DNA from: Xanthostigma xanthostigma | Taxonomy: Eukaryota > Arthropoda > Insecta > Raphidioptera > Raphidiidae | DNA: 64,000 nt | Assembly: GCA_963575645.1 (NCBI GenBank) | Contig: OY754468.1 | Location: 47,627,665-47,691,664, forward strand | Direction: 5' to 3' | In this document: piece by piece, positions 11,106-21,900 of the stretch | Layout of the letters: the number at the start of each line of letters is the position of its first letter | How positions within the stretch are numbered: the stretch's first letter is position 1 | Translations under genes and position numbers: made by a program | The notes under the pieces: model-generated | Databases searched by the model: none | What the model was told of the DNA's origin: nothing | Seen by the model: only the letters and a program-made list of their open reading frames with translations

Positions 11106-12545
11106 ATGGATGTAAAGAACACAGAAGATGCAATCGTTCAAGAACAAAGTTACAAGTACTTCCACGAAAAATTCATGAAAAATCACAACGGAACAACAGC
11201 ATGGGACACATACTCAGTATTTCTGCCTTCGTTTTTAACAGTATTTGCATCGATAAGCATAATTTCATTGGTATTACCTTGCGCCGTTCCAAAAATTAAC
11301 AATTTGGCGCGTTTTTTGATAGAATTTTTTGTGCTAGTAATTCCCATCATCTTAAGTGTAACGGTTTTGTCTGATGCTTTAATTGGTATATTTATTTTTT
11401 TCTTGGGTTTCGCAATAGCTCTTTTGATTGTTTTGGAAAGAATGTCGACAAATATCGAAACAACAAAAATTAACGTAAGCGAACGCCATCGTCATTTCAT
11501 AACAAATGCGAGATCAACAATTAATTTAATGACAATTATTTGTATCCTGGCGGTAGATTTCAAGATTTTCCCGCGCAGATTTGCGAAAACGGAGACGTAT
11601 GGTTTTAGTTTAATGGATGTCGGAGTGGGACTATTTGTATATTCCAACGGAATTGTAGCACCGGAAATATACCAGCACAGAAGAGACAGTTATTTTAAAA
11701 CTTTATACAGATCAATTGTTGGAAGTATTCCTTTAATTATTCTGGGAGTAGTTCGAACCGTAGCGACTTCAGAATTAGATTATCAACAACACGTATCCGA
11801 ATACGGCGTCCATTGGAATTTTTTTATAACGCTAGCCGTTACAAAAATTGCGACCAGTATAATTTTAGGATTGATCAATATAAGATTTGCGGTATCGGTA
11901 GCCGTTGCAATTTTGACAATACATGAATTTCTATTACTTATGGGCTTACACGATTGGGTTTTGAGCGAAGTAAAACGGGAAAATTTCTTGACAGCAAACA
12001 GAGAGGGTATTGTTTCTTCTTTGGGTTATGTAGGCATTTATTTTCTGTCGGTTCATATCGGAAGGTTAATGAAAAACAAAGTTACGTTTACGTCGAACAT
12101 TTATTTGATAATGCAGATGTTGCTTTTATCGATCATCATGCTGTCGATCAGTTTCTCGGCGGAAGTGAACTTTCGCATTTCACGCCGATTAGCAAACGCG
12201 GCGTACTGCGTTTGGGTTGTGTTTATCGGTGTCTCGATGACAATGCTATTTTTGATTATTGAAATGGCGCTGAGATACATTTATGCTTCGACGCATAGAT
12301 ACTTTAAAAGTAAAAAAATCTTATTGGTTGAAATATACACTCCGCTAATTTATGAAGCGATAAATTTCAACGGATTGACATTTTTCCTTTTTTCAAATAT
12401 TTTGACGGGTTTTATTAATTTAAGTATTCATACTTTAGAAGTCAACTCGTTTTTAAGTTTTTTAATAATAACACTCTATGCACTATTAATTTCTTCAATT
12501 ATTGTATTTTTGTATTTGAAAGAAATGAGGTTGAAATTCTGGTAA
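11106..12545 (+). CDS. PIGW: GPI inositol-acyltransferase PIG-W/GWT1
   Basis: A single-exon ORF of 479 residues, close to the roughly 500 of animal PIG-W, which is also encoded by one coding exon in vertebrates. Family signatures are clear: a short luminal N-terminus with NGTTAWDTY, then about twelve hydrophobic segments. The conserved block AVDFKIFPRRFAKTETYG, followed by SLMDVGVGLFVYSNG, marks the active region of GWT1 enzymes. Downstream is TANREGIVSSLGYVGIY. Known role: acylation of the inositol ring of GlcN-PI in the ER, an early step of GPI-anchor synthesis. The start Met follows TTTTTTTCAAA and no upstream in-frame Met exists. Candidate poly(A) signals AATAAA lie at 12631-12636 and 12676-12681. 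The stop of the upstream gene is only 168 bp away, with one AATAAA at 11064-11069 in the gap. Confidence 0.93.
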   Translation: MDVKNTEDAIVQEQSYKYFHEKFMKNHNGTTAWDTYSVFLPSFLTVFASISIISLVLPCAVPKINNLARFLIEFFVLVIPIILSVTVLSDALIGIFIFFLGFAIALLIVLERMSTNIETTKINVSERHRHFITNARSTINLMTIICILAVDFKIFPRRFAKTETYGFSLMDVGVGLFVYSNGIVAPEIYQHRRDSYFKTLYRSIVGSIPLIILGVVRTVATSELDYQQHVSEYGVHWNFFITLAVTKIATSIILGLINIRFAVSVAVAILTIHEFLLLMGLHDWVLSEVKRENFLTANREGIVSSLGYVGIYFLSVHIGRLMKNKVTFTSNIYLIMQMLLLSIIMLSISFSAEVNFRISRRLANAAYCVWVVFIGVSMTMLFLIIEMALRYIYASTHRYFKSKKILLVEIYTPLIYEAINFNGLTFFLFSNILTGFINLSIHTLEVNSFLSFLIITLYALLISSIIVFLYLKEMRLKFW

Positions 12546-13649
12546 AACGTTTTTTTATAATAACTCAGCTTAACAAACTTTTCGGGTACATACAAACCGT
12601 AAAATTACTATTAAGTGTCTTTTATCTAATAATAAACTTGCTGTGAATGAAAAAAGTTAGTCATTTGGTAACAAAAATAAAATACAGTTTAGTCTCTATA
12701 ATCCAAACCCAAGCCAAACCGTAACTCCAGTAATTCGAGCTCAAAATAACGCGACCTTGAAAATTGTTTAAGAGTTTATAAGAATCATATATCTATTAAT
12801 TAACTATATGAATCATTGCCTATCTACTCACCGTGCGGTGAGTGAACGCAACAAAGCGTATCGAAAATATATCTGCGTCTCTTTCTTCGATGTAATTCCC
12901 TGATTTCTCCGATGATAGGATTGGTTGATGTACTTGCATTCAATCTGAATAAAGTATGTCTGTTTCAAAAACACAAAAACTTTGTCTTTTTCTATGACGT
13001 TAACATGGGCGTACCCAGCTTTTGACCCAGGAGGAGGCAAATTAGAAATTTCTTAAGCCGGATCCCCAGTGCTTGTGCCTTCCTGGATACGCCAGTGCTT
13101 ACGGCGTAAAAAAAGACAGAAGTATATTATGTTTGCATCCTAATAGTTCGATTGCGATTTTATTCCTATGCTTAGTAATGAAGATAAGAATCCAGTGATC
13201 CGATTTTTTGATAACCCAAACAATCCGTAGTTTCTATGTTCGGATTATAGAAACTAAACTGTATCTACTTACCTTATTGTACAAAATAGTTAACTGGAGA
13301 TACTACATCAAATTTGATGTAATTTTATGTGGTTTTAAAGTTATCGTTGTATTAAAATAAATCAATAATGAGTGTTTATATATGCACTTAAAAATGTTTT
13401 TATACAAAAAAATTCAATATCATGACATGTACAATAGATATTTAAATTCTGTGTTTTACAGAATAAATTTTCACTAACAATAATAATTCACTATGATGGC
13501 TTCCGTTTTTTGAATTTGTTTTTTCGACACAACGCTTTAACCCATTAAATGTCGATTTTTATAGGAAAGTCTCATGTTATAGATATTTTAGATTATAGAC
13601 GCTCGATAACCGAGGTCATTAACGTCTGCGCGGTTGAGTTAGTAAGAGA
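12546..13649. other. PIGW 3' flank and AT-rich DNA
   Basis: Holds the PIGW 3' region with AATAAA at 12631 and 12676, then AT-rich sequence without supported genes. The ORF at 12828-13040 (minus) is not convincing. Confidence 0.5.
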
Positions 13650-14136
13650 AGAAAGATCCGTATCCGTTAGTTTTTGGCGGATTTTTTACGGATCTTTTAC
13701 CTTATTAATTTTCAATTCATAGATGAAATTTTATATATATATATAGGTGATTAGGTAATAATGAAAACCTGTTAAATACCATTCGAATTATTTTTTATAT
13801 TTTTAAATCGTATTTGGCACCTTTATATTGCAAACATTTATCGTAGTGAGTACCATACTAATAGTACATAACTCAAAGGTACTAAATCAACTATCTTTAT
13901 AATGAGATATTGCACATCGATCTTTGGAAAGAGACAATCTGTTATGAGAGTTAACTCTTAAAGAGGTCAATAACTTTTTCCCATAACAGATAGTCTCTTT
14001 CCAAAGGTCGATGTGCAGTATTTACCGCCGCGGACGCTAAGAAAGTTAAGATCCGTATCCGCGGATCTTGAAACCAAAAATCCGTATTCAGATCCGTATC
14101 CGCGGATATACATTTTTAACGATCCGGCACATTACT
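13650..14136 (-). mobile_element. hAT-like element, truncated copy (GTGCCGGAT family)
   Basis: Matches the 26737-27260 element in inverse orientation: the AAAGGTCGATGTGCA palindrome near 13912-14020, the AACAGGTTTTCATTATTACC block and the terminal CCGGCACATTACTA. The left end (13650) shows the ATCCGTATCCG motif but no clean terminus. Confidence 0.75.
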
Positions 14137-15280
14137 AGTAGTTAGGGGGGCTGATGATGTTTGCTTACCGGTTATTTCACGGAACGATATAAATATTCAT
14201 CGTTAACTACTCGTCGCCTATATCAAAATGAAATTCTAAGACGTCTCCAAAAACGGCGTTCTTTTGTTTAGTTCTTCATACCTTTTGAGAGAATCGACTT
14301 TGGTATTTTATACAAATACAATAATAATAATTAAAAATGCAATAATTACGTACGTTATGTAATAATATATAGAATAAAAAAAATGAAATACAAAGTCGAT
14401 TCAGCTAGTCGATTTTTTGTTATCAATTAATTATTTATTTAAAAAACGTTAGAATTTTAGACCCATATTTACATAAAATATTTTTAAGCTCCAAAAAGAC
14501 CACTATTTTTAAACATACTATAAAAATTTAGAACCCCGATTATCTGAATTAATTGGGACATGGGTCGATTCGGATAATCGGACATGTAGTGTCTTGCCTC
14601 AAGCTTTCAACCATAACAGTTGAAATACATCTGGACTCCAGCGAGTTCCAACTTTGACGTGTGCTGATACCATTGTAGCGTCTACACGGCAATTGTCACT
14701 CGCATTTTTGTATTCTTGCGTCCCCACAAAACTTGTTTTTATTGAAAAATTATTGGTTTTAATTTTTTATATTACGCTTAGGACCGATTCGGATAATTGG
14801 CGATTTGGTTAATCGGCGTTCAGATAATCGGCGTTCTACTGTAGATTATTTGTAATTTTTTTTATAAATAACTTATAATTTTTTATAATTAAAAGTGTTA
14901 TTCAAACGAAACTAGATTATCGTTGAAATATAATATTTTGTCTTAAAATCGTGAATGGTTCATGAGTAATATTCTGCTATATTATAAAACCTTTATAAAA
15001 CGCTATAAATAATTGGTAATTAACAACTGAAATAATTGTATTGGGTACTTTGTTGATCGTTTATTTTTTTGTCAACTTTTGTGAAAAATAAGACTGTGAG
15101 TAGATTCTAGTCAGAACGTTATATTTTATAAAACGTGTATTATAAATTATGAAAAATTATATTTGTACCTTCCGATAGTGACTCATATTTTGAAATGAAT
15201 ATTTAGGAAATTTTAGTACGCCTAAATCCACCACAAATGAAGAATGTACAACAGTAGTTATCAACTCTTCCAATAAATAA
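14137..15280. other. AT-rich DNA, no gene seen
   Basis: No coding or RNA feature recognised. A short stretch at 14540-14845 repeats ATCGG-type motifs (GGATAATCGG, GATTCGGATAATTGG), which looks like an old repeat fragment. Confidence 0.4.
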
Positions 15281-15545
15281 AATTGTCGACCAATTTTTTT
15301 CAGACCAATAATTGACAAAAATTATATAAAAATATAAATCAAAATAACAAAGGATGACGTTTCGATCCGGATTTGGATCTTCTTCAGAAAAATCTAAAAA
15401 ATATAAAAATTATTAGTATTAGTTATTTAATATTATCTAATAGAATGCACGATGATTGAATGTTTGAAAGAATCAAAAGATAATTTTTGTCAATATATGG
15501 TCTGAAAAAAATTGGTCGACAATTGTATTTATTTGAAGAGTTCTA
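15281..15545. mobile_element. TIR element with GGTCGACAAT termini, copy 1
   Basis: Left end AATAAAATTGTCGACCAAT and right end ATTGGTCGACAATTGTATTT are inverted. The interior carries ACGTTTCGATCCGGATTTGG next to ATCTTCTTCAG. The 35285-35580 copy shares termini and this internal motif, and a fragment of the terminus is at 49068-49100. Confidence 0.7.
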
Positions 15546-15639
15546 TTCAGACGTTAATCAAAGATTTGAGTAGTTATCAACCTTGTTTTTTTAAATGGAT
15601 TGTTGAAAGTTCTCTTCCTACACTTTGATACCTGAAGTC

Positions 15640-16075
15640 GCCATTTTCAGTCTTCAGATTGCTGCACACGATGCTAGAGAAACACTGCTTGGACTTCTGC
15701 TGGCCGGTAGGCTGGGTACGAAGCTGGAAATGACGTCACTGCGGGTACGTCTGCTACCTCTAAAGATAGGTTTTAAAATCAGAACAGGGGCTATTTTTCT
15801 TGCTAGGTCCGCTGCTAGATATAAGCAAGAACCAATCAGGAAGCAGTATCTTGCCACGTGGGCGACTTGAGCAAACGCCTACAAACAAACACTATGCCAT
15901 AGTGTGTGTTCTGTTCAGAGACAATAAACATGCACTTTTGTTACCGTTCTATCACTGCGCGCGCACCGAATCTGTCTGCAGAGCAAGCTCGTACTTAAAC
16001 CAGCGCTAGAAAACTAGTAGTGATAACTAGCAAGGAACCTAGCGGCAAATCCAGCCTCGTGTGGAGCGGACTTTA
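15640..16075. mobile_element. non-autonomous TIR element (CACGAGGCTGGA family), copy 2
   Basis: The right end (GGCAAATCCAGCCTCGTGTG then GAGCGGACTTTAAAT) is the inverse of the left end of the 4640-5100 element, and internal segments match in inverse. ORFs at 15625-16009 are read-throughs of this repeat. Confidence 0.6.
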
Positions 16076-16543
16076 AATAATTTTGTAATGTTTGTTTAAC
16101 AAAACAAACGGCAACTAGCCTCAATTTGTTATGTACGCAATTAATGTGTAGATTTGAAATACTATAATTTATTGATCAAAATTAAATAATCAAAAATATG
16201 TACTGCAAAGTATCAAAAATGTAGTACATAAATAATTTTAGAATATTGTAGTTTTTGATAAATGGAAAATAATATTACGTTTGTAAATGTTTTGTGATGT
16301 TATAGAAATTTAATTGTTGAATAAATGTTCAGAATGTTTCGAAATAATTTTTATGAATCTAATATAACTTAAATAAAAATGAATCAAATAAAAAACGGCA
16401 CTGTTCTTTATTAAAATATAAAATCATTTAAAAAGGTAGATTCTTAAAAATAGATAATATCATCTTTTAAAACTTAACAGAAATCCTTACATTTTTTTTA
16501 ATTGAGTATAAATTACACTTACTTTGATACAAGCATTCTATTT

Positions 16544-17734
16544 GAGATAAGTAGTGTCCGACCGAAATTTCGGTTTCGGCCAAAAAACTGGTTTCGGCTT
16601 AGTTTCGGCTGCCTATCCGGCCAAAACTGAAACTAAATTAGGGAGGTTTCGGGCTGAAATACGGTGAAGCTGCGAGCGACGAAGTGTCTTTTATACCTGC
16701 GCGCTACGCGTTTTTTTTTTTAAGTTTGAAAGAAAACTTTTTATTTTAAACTTTCGATTGAAGTATTATTTGCGTTAAAAATATTTATTTAGTTGTTGTA
16801 TTTTTGTATTTGGTAGGTAGGTACTTATTAATTTTAATTTTATTGTAGTTTGTTAACAAGAGTACCATACAAAATGACCAAAGTTTAAAAGAAATAATTT
16901 TGTTCTTAAGATGAAAGACTGTTTTCTTTTTTTGATGTGTGTACCTACCTAAACATATTTATTAGGTAAATATTTTTTACTAAAAAGTAATTTTGTTTTA
17001 TAGCTTTTATTTTATTTCATAATATTAAAAAAAATAGTATATTGTGTGACTAGTGAGAGAAGGAGAAGATTCCATGAGCGTGAAATTTGCCGCACGAGCG
17101 TAGCGAGTGCGGTAACACGCACGCGAGTAGAATATTCTCCTTCGATCAATGGTCGCACATAATATTTTATTCAATTAGCACGAGTAATATAATTGACGTA
17201 CCCACCGTCCTCGATGCACACAAGATTGCCATGACTTTCGCTGAATTGCGATGCTGTTTTCATATATACAATACCGCCTACCACGTTCCTATTGGTCCAG
17301 AAGCTGTGCAGTTTTTTTTCATTATTTAACGACTTGGACTTGCTACTGCGTTCCTATTGGTCCAGAAAATTCATTATCTCACAGTACGGCTCATTATTAG
17401 CACTCTACGTGTCAACATGAAGTAATTTATTATTTCTCCCAAATTTAGCAGGGCCCCGAAATTACATATTACTCACGTGTGTTGAATAAAATATATTTAT
17501 TTGTGTTTTTCAAATAAGGGGTGTAATAATATGATATGATATGTTAATGATTAGTTAAAATATCAGAGGTTGAATGATTAATATCTGATTAATTTAAAAA
17601 TAAAAAAAAATAATAAAGCCTGATTATGATAATGTTTCACGAAAAATGAAGTTTCGGTTTCGGCCGAAACTGAGACTGAGGCCGAAATTCGGTTTCGGCT
17701 GTAAAACTAGTTTCGGTTGGACACTAGAGATAAG
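16544..17734. mobile_element. hAT-like element with perfect 8-bp target-site duplication
   Basis: The element at 16552-17726 begins TAGTGTCCGACCGAAA and ends TTTCGGTTGGACACTA. GAGATAAG is duplicated exactly on both sides (16544-16551 and 17727-17734). Subterminal regions are packed with inverted TTTCGG/CCGAAA motifs. The 1175-bp interior has no transposase ORF, so it is non-autonomous. An 8-bp duplication and short TIRs are typical of the hAT superfamily. Confidence 0.92.
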
Positions 17735-18044
17735 TCTCAGGAATGGTTTTCTTCTTTTTGTTTGTTCGAGGCCACTAGAGGCTTTTGTCCGTTTTTTCTT
17801 GTTACGTTTGCATAATGTTAAAATATTTCAGTACGCGGAGTAAGTAAATAGAATTGCAATAACACACCGAGTGTTTTCTGCCTCATCGACCGCCAGTTAG
17901 AGACACTGCCAGTGGAGTGATCGCAAGTTTCGAATTGCTACCTTAAATAATATTAAACCGATTCACTAGGAAATGCTGCCTCACCCTAATAGTTAGTGAG
18001 ATGGCGACAGAAATGGTTCAAAAACTGTCAAAAAACGGCAAAAT

Positions 18045-18235
18045 TCAAAAGTCCTCTACGAAATAGCAGAAAATGACTGAACAGCATATGGAAGGACCTC
18101 CTAGTTGCAGAAAAAATATTTTATAGTAAATTGGCAGAAAATATTTTTTCTACAACTAGGAGGTCCCTCCAAATGCTGTTTAGTCATTTTCTGTCATTTA
18201 GTAGAGGACTTTTGAATTTTGCCGTTTTTTTTTAA
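18045..18235. repeat. imperfect palindrome
   Basis: Arms CAAAATTCAAAAGTCCTCTA and TAGAGGACTTTTGAATTTTG pair. Inner blocks AAAATGACTGAACAGCAT and GGACCTCCTAGTTGCAGAAA pair with the second half. Probable MITE. Confidence 0.75.
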
Positions 18236-18474
18236 AGCGCCTCAGCGGCGTATCGCAACGCGCTAGACCCCTACTCCCCATTTGTCGAGGGGGGCTCAGA
18301 CTACCTGAAAGAGAGCGTTTCTGCCACCGAGTGCTCCTTGACCGTTTCTGTCGCCATCTCGCAGACTATAAGTCTTTCTAAAAACTGAAGCTTAATATAT
18401 TTTTATTGTTGTGCATTCGCAGTATTTCATTTGATGTGCGCTTATCGTAAGCTAATCCAAAGAAAAAAAAAATA

Positions 18475-18840
18475 GTTGTGTGGTTTTAAGAAACCACGAC
18501 GCAAGTGAAACTTTTATTGGATTGTAGGCGTTGGATTGCAGACACTCATCCATCACGATTAATTATAAACAACAATATTCACATGAATACACGAATAGAA
18601 ACATGTAAACACTGTACAGCACTTGCCCGCATGACAGACTGACTATGTGTTATACATACTACACGGTCAGCTGATGCTAACCATGGGCGCCGCCATATTG
18701 GCCTTGGCTGCTCTACCGAGCGCCTACTCCGAGCGCCTTTCACTTTACCCCTACTCCGCGGCCGCCTGTAACGCGACATGCAACAGACGGCCAGAAAAAT
18801 TCGGGGCGATAGAATAAAAGTTTCACTTTAAAAATATTAA
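18475..18840 (-). mobile_element. AGTGAAACTTTTAT-ended element, copy 1
   Basis: A GC-rich 300-bp unit bounded by AGTGAAACTTTTATT on one side and its complement on the other, preceded by the small hairpin GTGGTTTTAAGAAACCAC. It is highly similar, in inverse orientation, to 29558-29898 in HADHA intron 5. The ORF at 18579-18779 belongs to it. Confidence 0.75.
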
Positions 18841-18996
18841 TAAACGTATTCATAAAATTAAATCTATTAGTATAATTTAAAAGCATTCATTGGTGAGATT
18901 GGCAGAGCACTGTATTCCGCTTTGTTCAAAAATTAATATCAATATTTTAGGAGTATTTTTTAAGTACATTGGCAACAAGCATTCGATACACGGCGG

Positions 18997-21900
18997 TTAT
19001 AACTCATCGTGTAATAATTCGTTAGTTCCGTTTATAAACTGTTGAAACATCGGATGCTGTTTTACATGTTTTGCTGCTTTTTCAATCAGTCGCATGAATT
19101 CTTTAACGTCGAAGGAGTAATTTGTAAATTTTGCGTGAGCTCCTCCGTCTGGATGATGACCCTACAAATTTTCAAATTGTTTAAAGTGACAATTTTCTTA
19201 TTTCAATATATTATTTAATGGGAATTAGACTTTTGAAAAAAAAATAATTATTGATTTTTTTATTGTATTTTAAAACTTTATTATAAATAATATTGATAAT
19301 CGATGCGAAAAACTTTCAAAAAACTTTTTAAAATTAATTATAAGCAATTTAAAATTGATAAAATATTTAAAAAAATCACGTGACTGCAAACGCACTAAAA
19401 TTGTTTTTGACAGTTGTGACGTCATAATGTTAAAATGTATATACGCAGTATACTATCAATGGCTTCTACATGTATTATTATAATAATATAAATTACCATT
19501 ATGACGTCACATTATGTTCGGAAAATGGCGCGTTCTCGGAACTGGGTACAAAAATTTATTTTTAATTTGATATAACTTTTGAATTATAACGAAAATAAAA
19601 AAAAGAAAAATAGTTTTGTTATAAAACTTATATACGATCTTTCCATTTATGACAAAAAAAAATTTCATTCAAAATCCCAATTATAAAACGGTCGAATAAA
19701 AAAAAAATTTGGTGACTGATGATGAGATACTGTTTTAATAACTTGAGCGGTATGAAATAGAGTAAACGAAAAAATAACTAAACTAGCGACAAATATTGGT
19801 TAATAATAAAATCCAGAACGGGCTTACAAACATTGGGTTGTGAATAATCCATTTGAGATATTCAAATAATAGTTGGGTGACTAAATTACTAAGTGAGCGA
19901 CTAAATTACTAAATGAGCGACTAAATTACTAAGTGAGCGACTAGAATGCCTTTGGTAATTTTGAAGCAGTTATCTTCTTTTGTTTTTACTTTTTAATTTT
20001 TTTTTTCACTTTGAGACTACAACTTAAAACTCACATTTTCATGAAGATTGAAAACCACCGCTTTCTTTGATAAAGGGGTATGCGAATTGTCTCGCAGTGA
20101 AACGGGAAGGGGCAAATGTGGAGTTTTTAAAAAACACAATTCCGGGGTGAACGATAATGGGGTATGCGAATTAAATAGTTAATTGTTTGAATAGAACTGC
20201 GTTTTCTAAAAAATGTATATTTAATTGACAGTCAATTAAATATATATTTTTTAGAAAACGCAGTTCTATTCAAACAATTAACTATTAACAAAATGCCGCT
20301 CAGAATAAATAAATCATTTGCCAAATTTTGAAAAAAATGCAGGACGTAACGTTGACACTCAAACAAATATTAGGTCGCTCAAATATTATGAAGGTTCCCA
20401 TTTTGTATTTTAAGTAACTCAAATGGATGTTTGTAAGTTGCTGTTCTGTTGATTTCTCGTCACGCGCAGTCAGTCGCTCACTTAGTAATACAGTAACCCA
20501 AATTGATTATTTTTGTCACCCAAAATTGTAATTTACAATCACTCGTTTAAATACTATCCTTATTTAATTACCTCATCTTCTTGAATAAGTGCTGTGCTGT
20601 TCTCCCATGTTATGTATTTAACTCCTCTTAATCTTGATAAATCTAAATAACAATTTGGATCTTCACAGTTGTATCTGCAATTATCAAAATATTGTAAAAA
20701 AAAATTGGTTGTCTGTAAAGTCGGTTTACGGACGATAGTTTTACGTGATAATGTCATAAAGAAACATTGATGAACTCTCTGACGTCACGCGAGAAGAGAG
20801 GGAAATGCGTACAAGCCGACGCTTGGGCCGATCGTGCCTCTCTATCGCTTATACCGCGCTCTCGCTTGCACGCTCAAGCTCAGGCGGAACGTGACACTTT
20901 TTCGTGCGTGCAGCTGGTGTTTCATCAATTTATAAGACGTTATCACGTCAAAAACATTTCTTTTAATTTGAATCGGTATCTCCGATTTATCAAAATCGAT
21001 TACTTACAGTTCAAAAACAACTGCCCAATCGGGCAAAAACAAAAGATGCGTTAAACCAGCTCCGTGTATTCCAATAAATATATCCGTGTTTCGACTCACT
21101 TCGAGTTGTTTCTTAAAACTAATATTTCTATTAAAAATAGCCTTTTTAACTTTATAATTTTTATTTTTCTTTAAAGCTTTCAACAAATCGTCTTCGTTTA
21201 ATATTCGTCTGTATTTCGTATCTCTGGACAAAAGTGTTATTCGTATTTTAGAATCTTTACGTTTATATAAAGGTATTTGTAAACGGTGTAAAATATGTTT
21301 AGAAAACGCGTGGAACAATCCACTTTTTTCACAGCCAGGTATCTGCAAAAACAATGTAAATGTTTCTTTAGTTTTGAATAAATTAGAAAAACCAATTGCC
21401 ATTAGACCATATAACGTGGGAAGCTGATGTTAAATTAAAAAGATATAGTTTAAAAAAAACTAAAAAATACGCTTTATATCGAACTAAAAAGTAAAAAATA
21501 TTTTTTTTAAAATAAGCTTAAAACAATAATGAATAAAAAATACAAGTATTATTGTGAAAAAAGCGTGGGGCGCTCGATGTACGAAAATGTGAAACAAAGC
21601 GCCCCACGCTTTTTTCACAATAATACTAGTATTTTTTATTCATTATTGTTTTAAGCTTATTTTAAAAAAATTATTTTTTACTTTTTAGTTCGATATACCT
21701 AAAGCGTGTTTTTTACTTTTTTTTAAACTACATATATTTATTTTTCACTTTTTAGTTTGATATGAAGCGTGTTTTTTAGTTTTTTTTAAACTATATTTAT
21801 TTTCCACTTTTTAATTCGATTTATTGTCAAAAATTTGCCGAAAAAAAAAATTTTTTTTTCGGCGTGGACGGGATTAGAACCCACGACCCGTGATTCCGAG

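Noticed and set aside
11954-12262. 102-codon ORF overlapping PIGW in another frame
   Set aside because: Out-of-frame shadow of the PIGW coding sequence.
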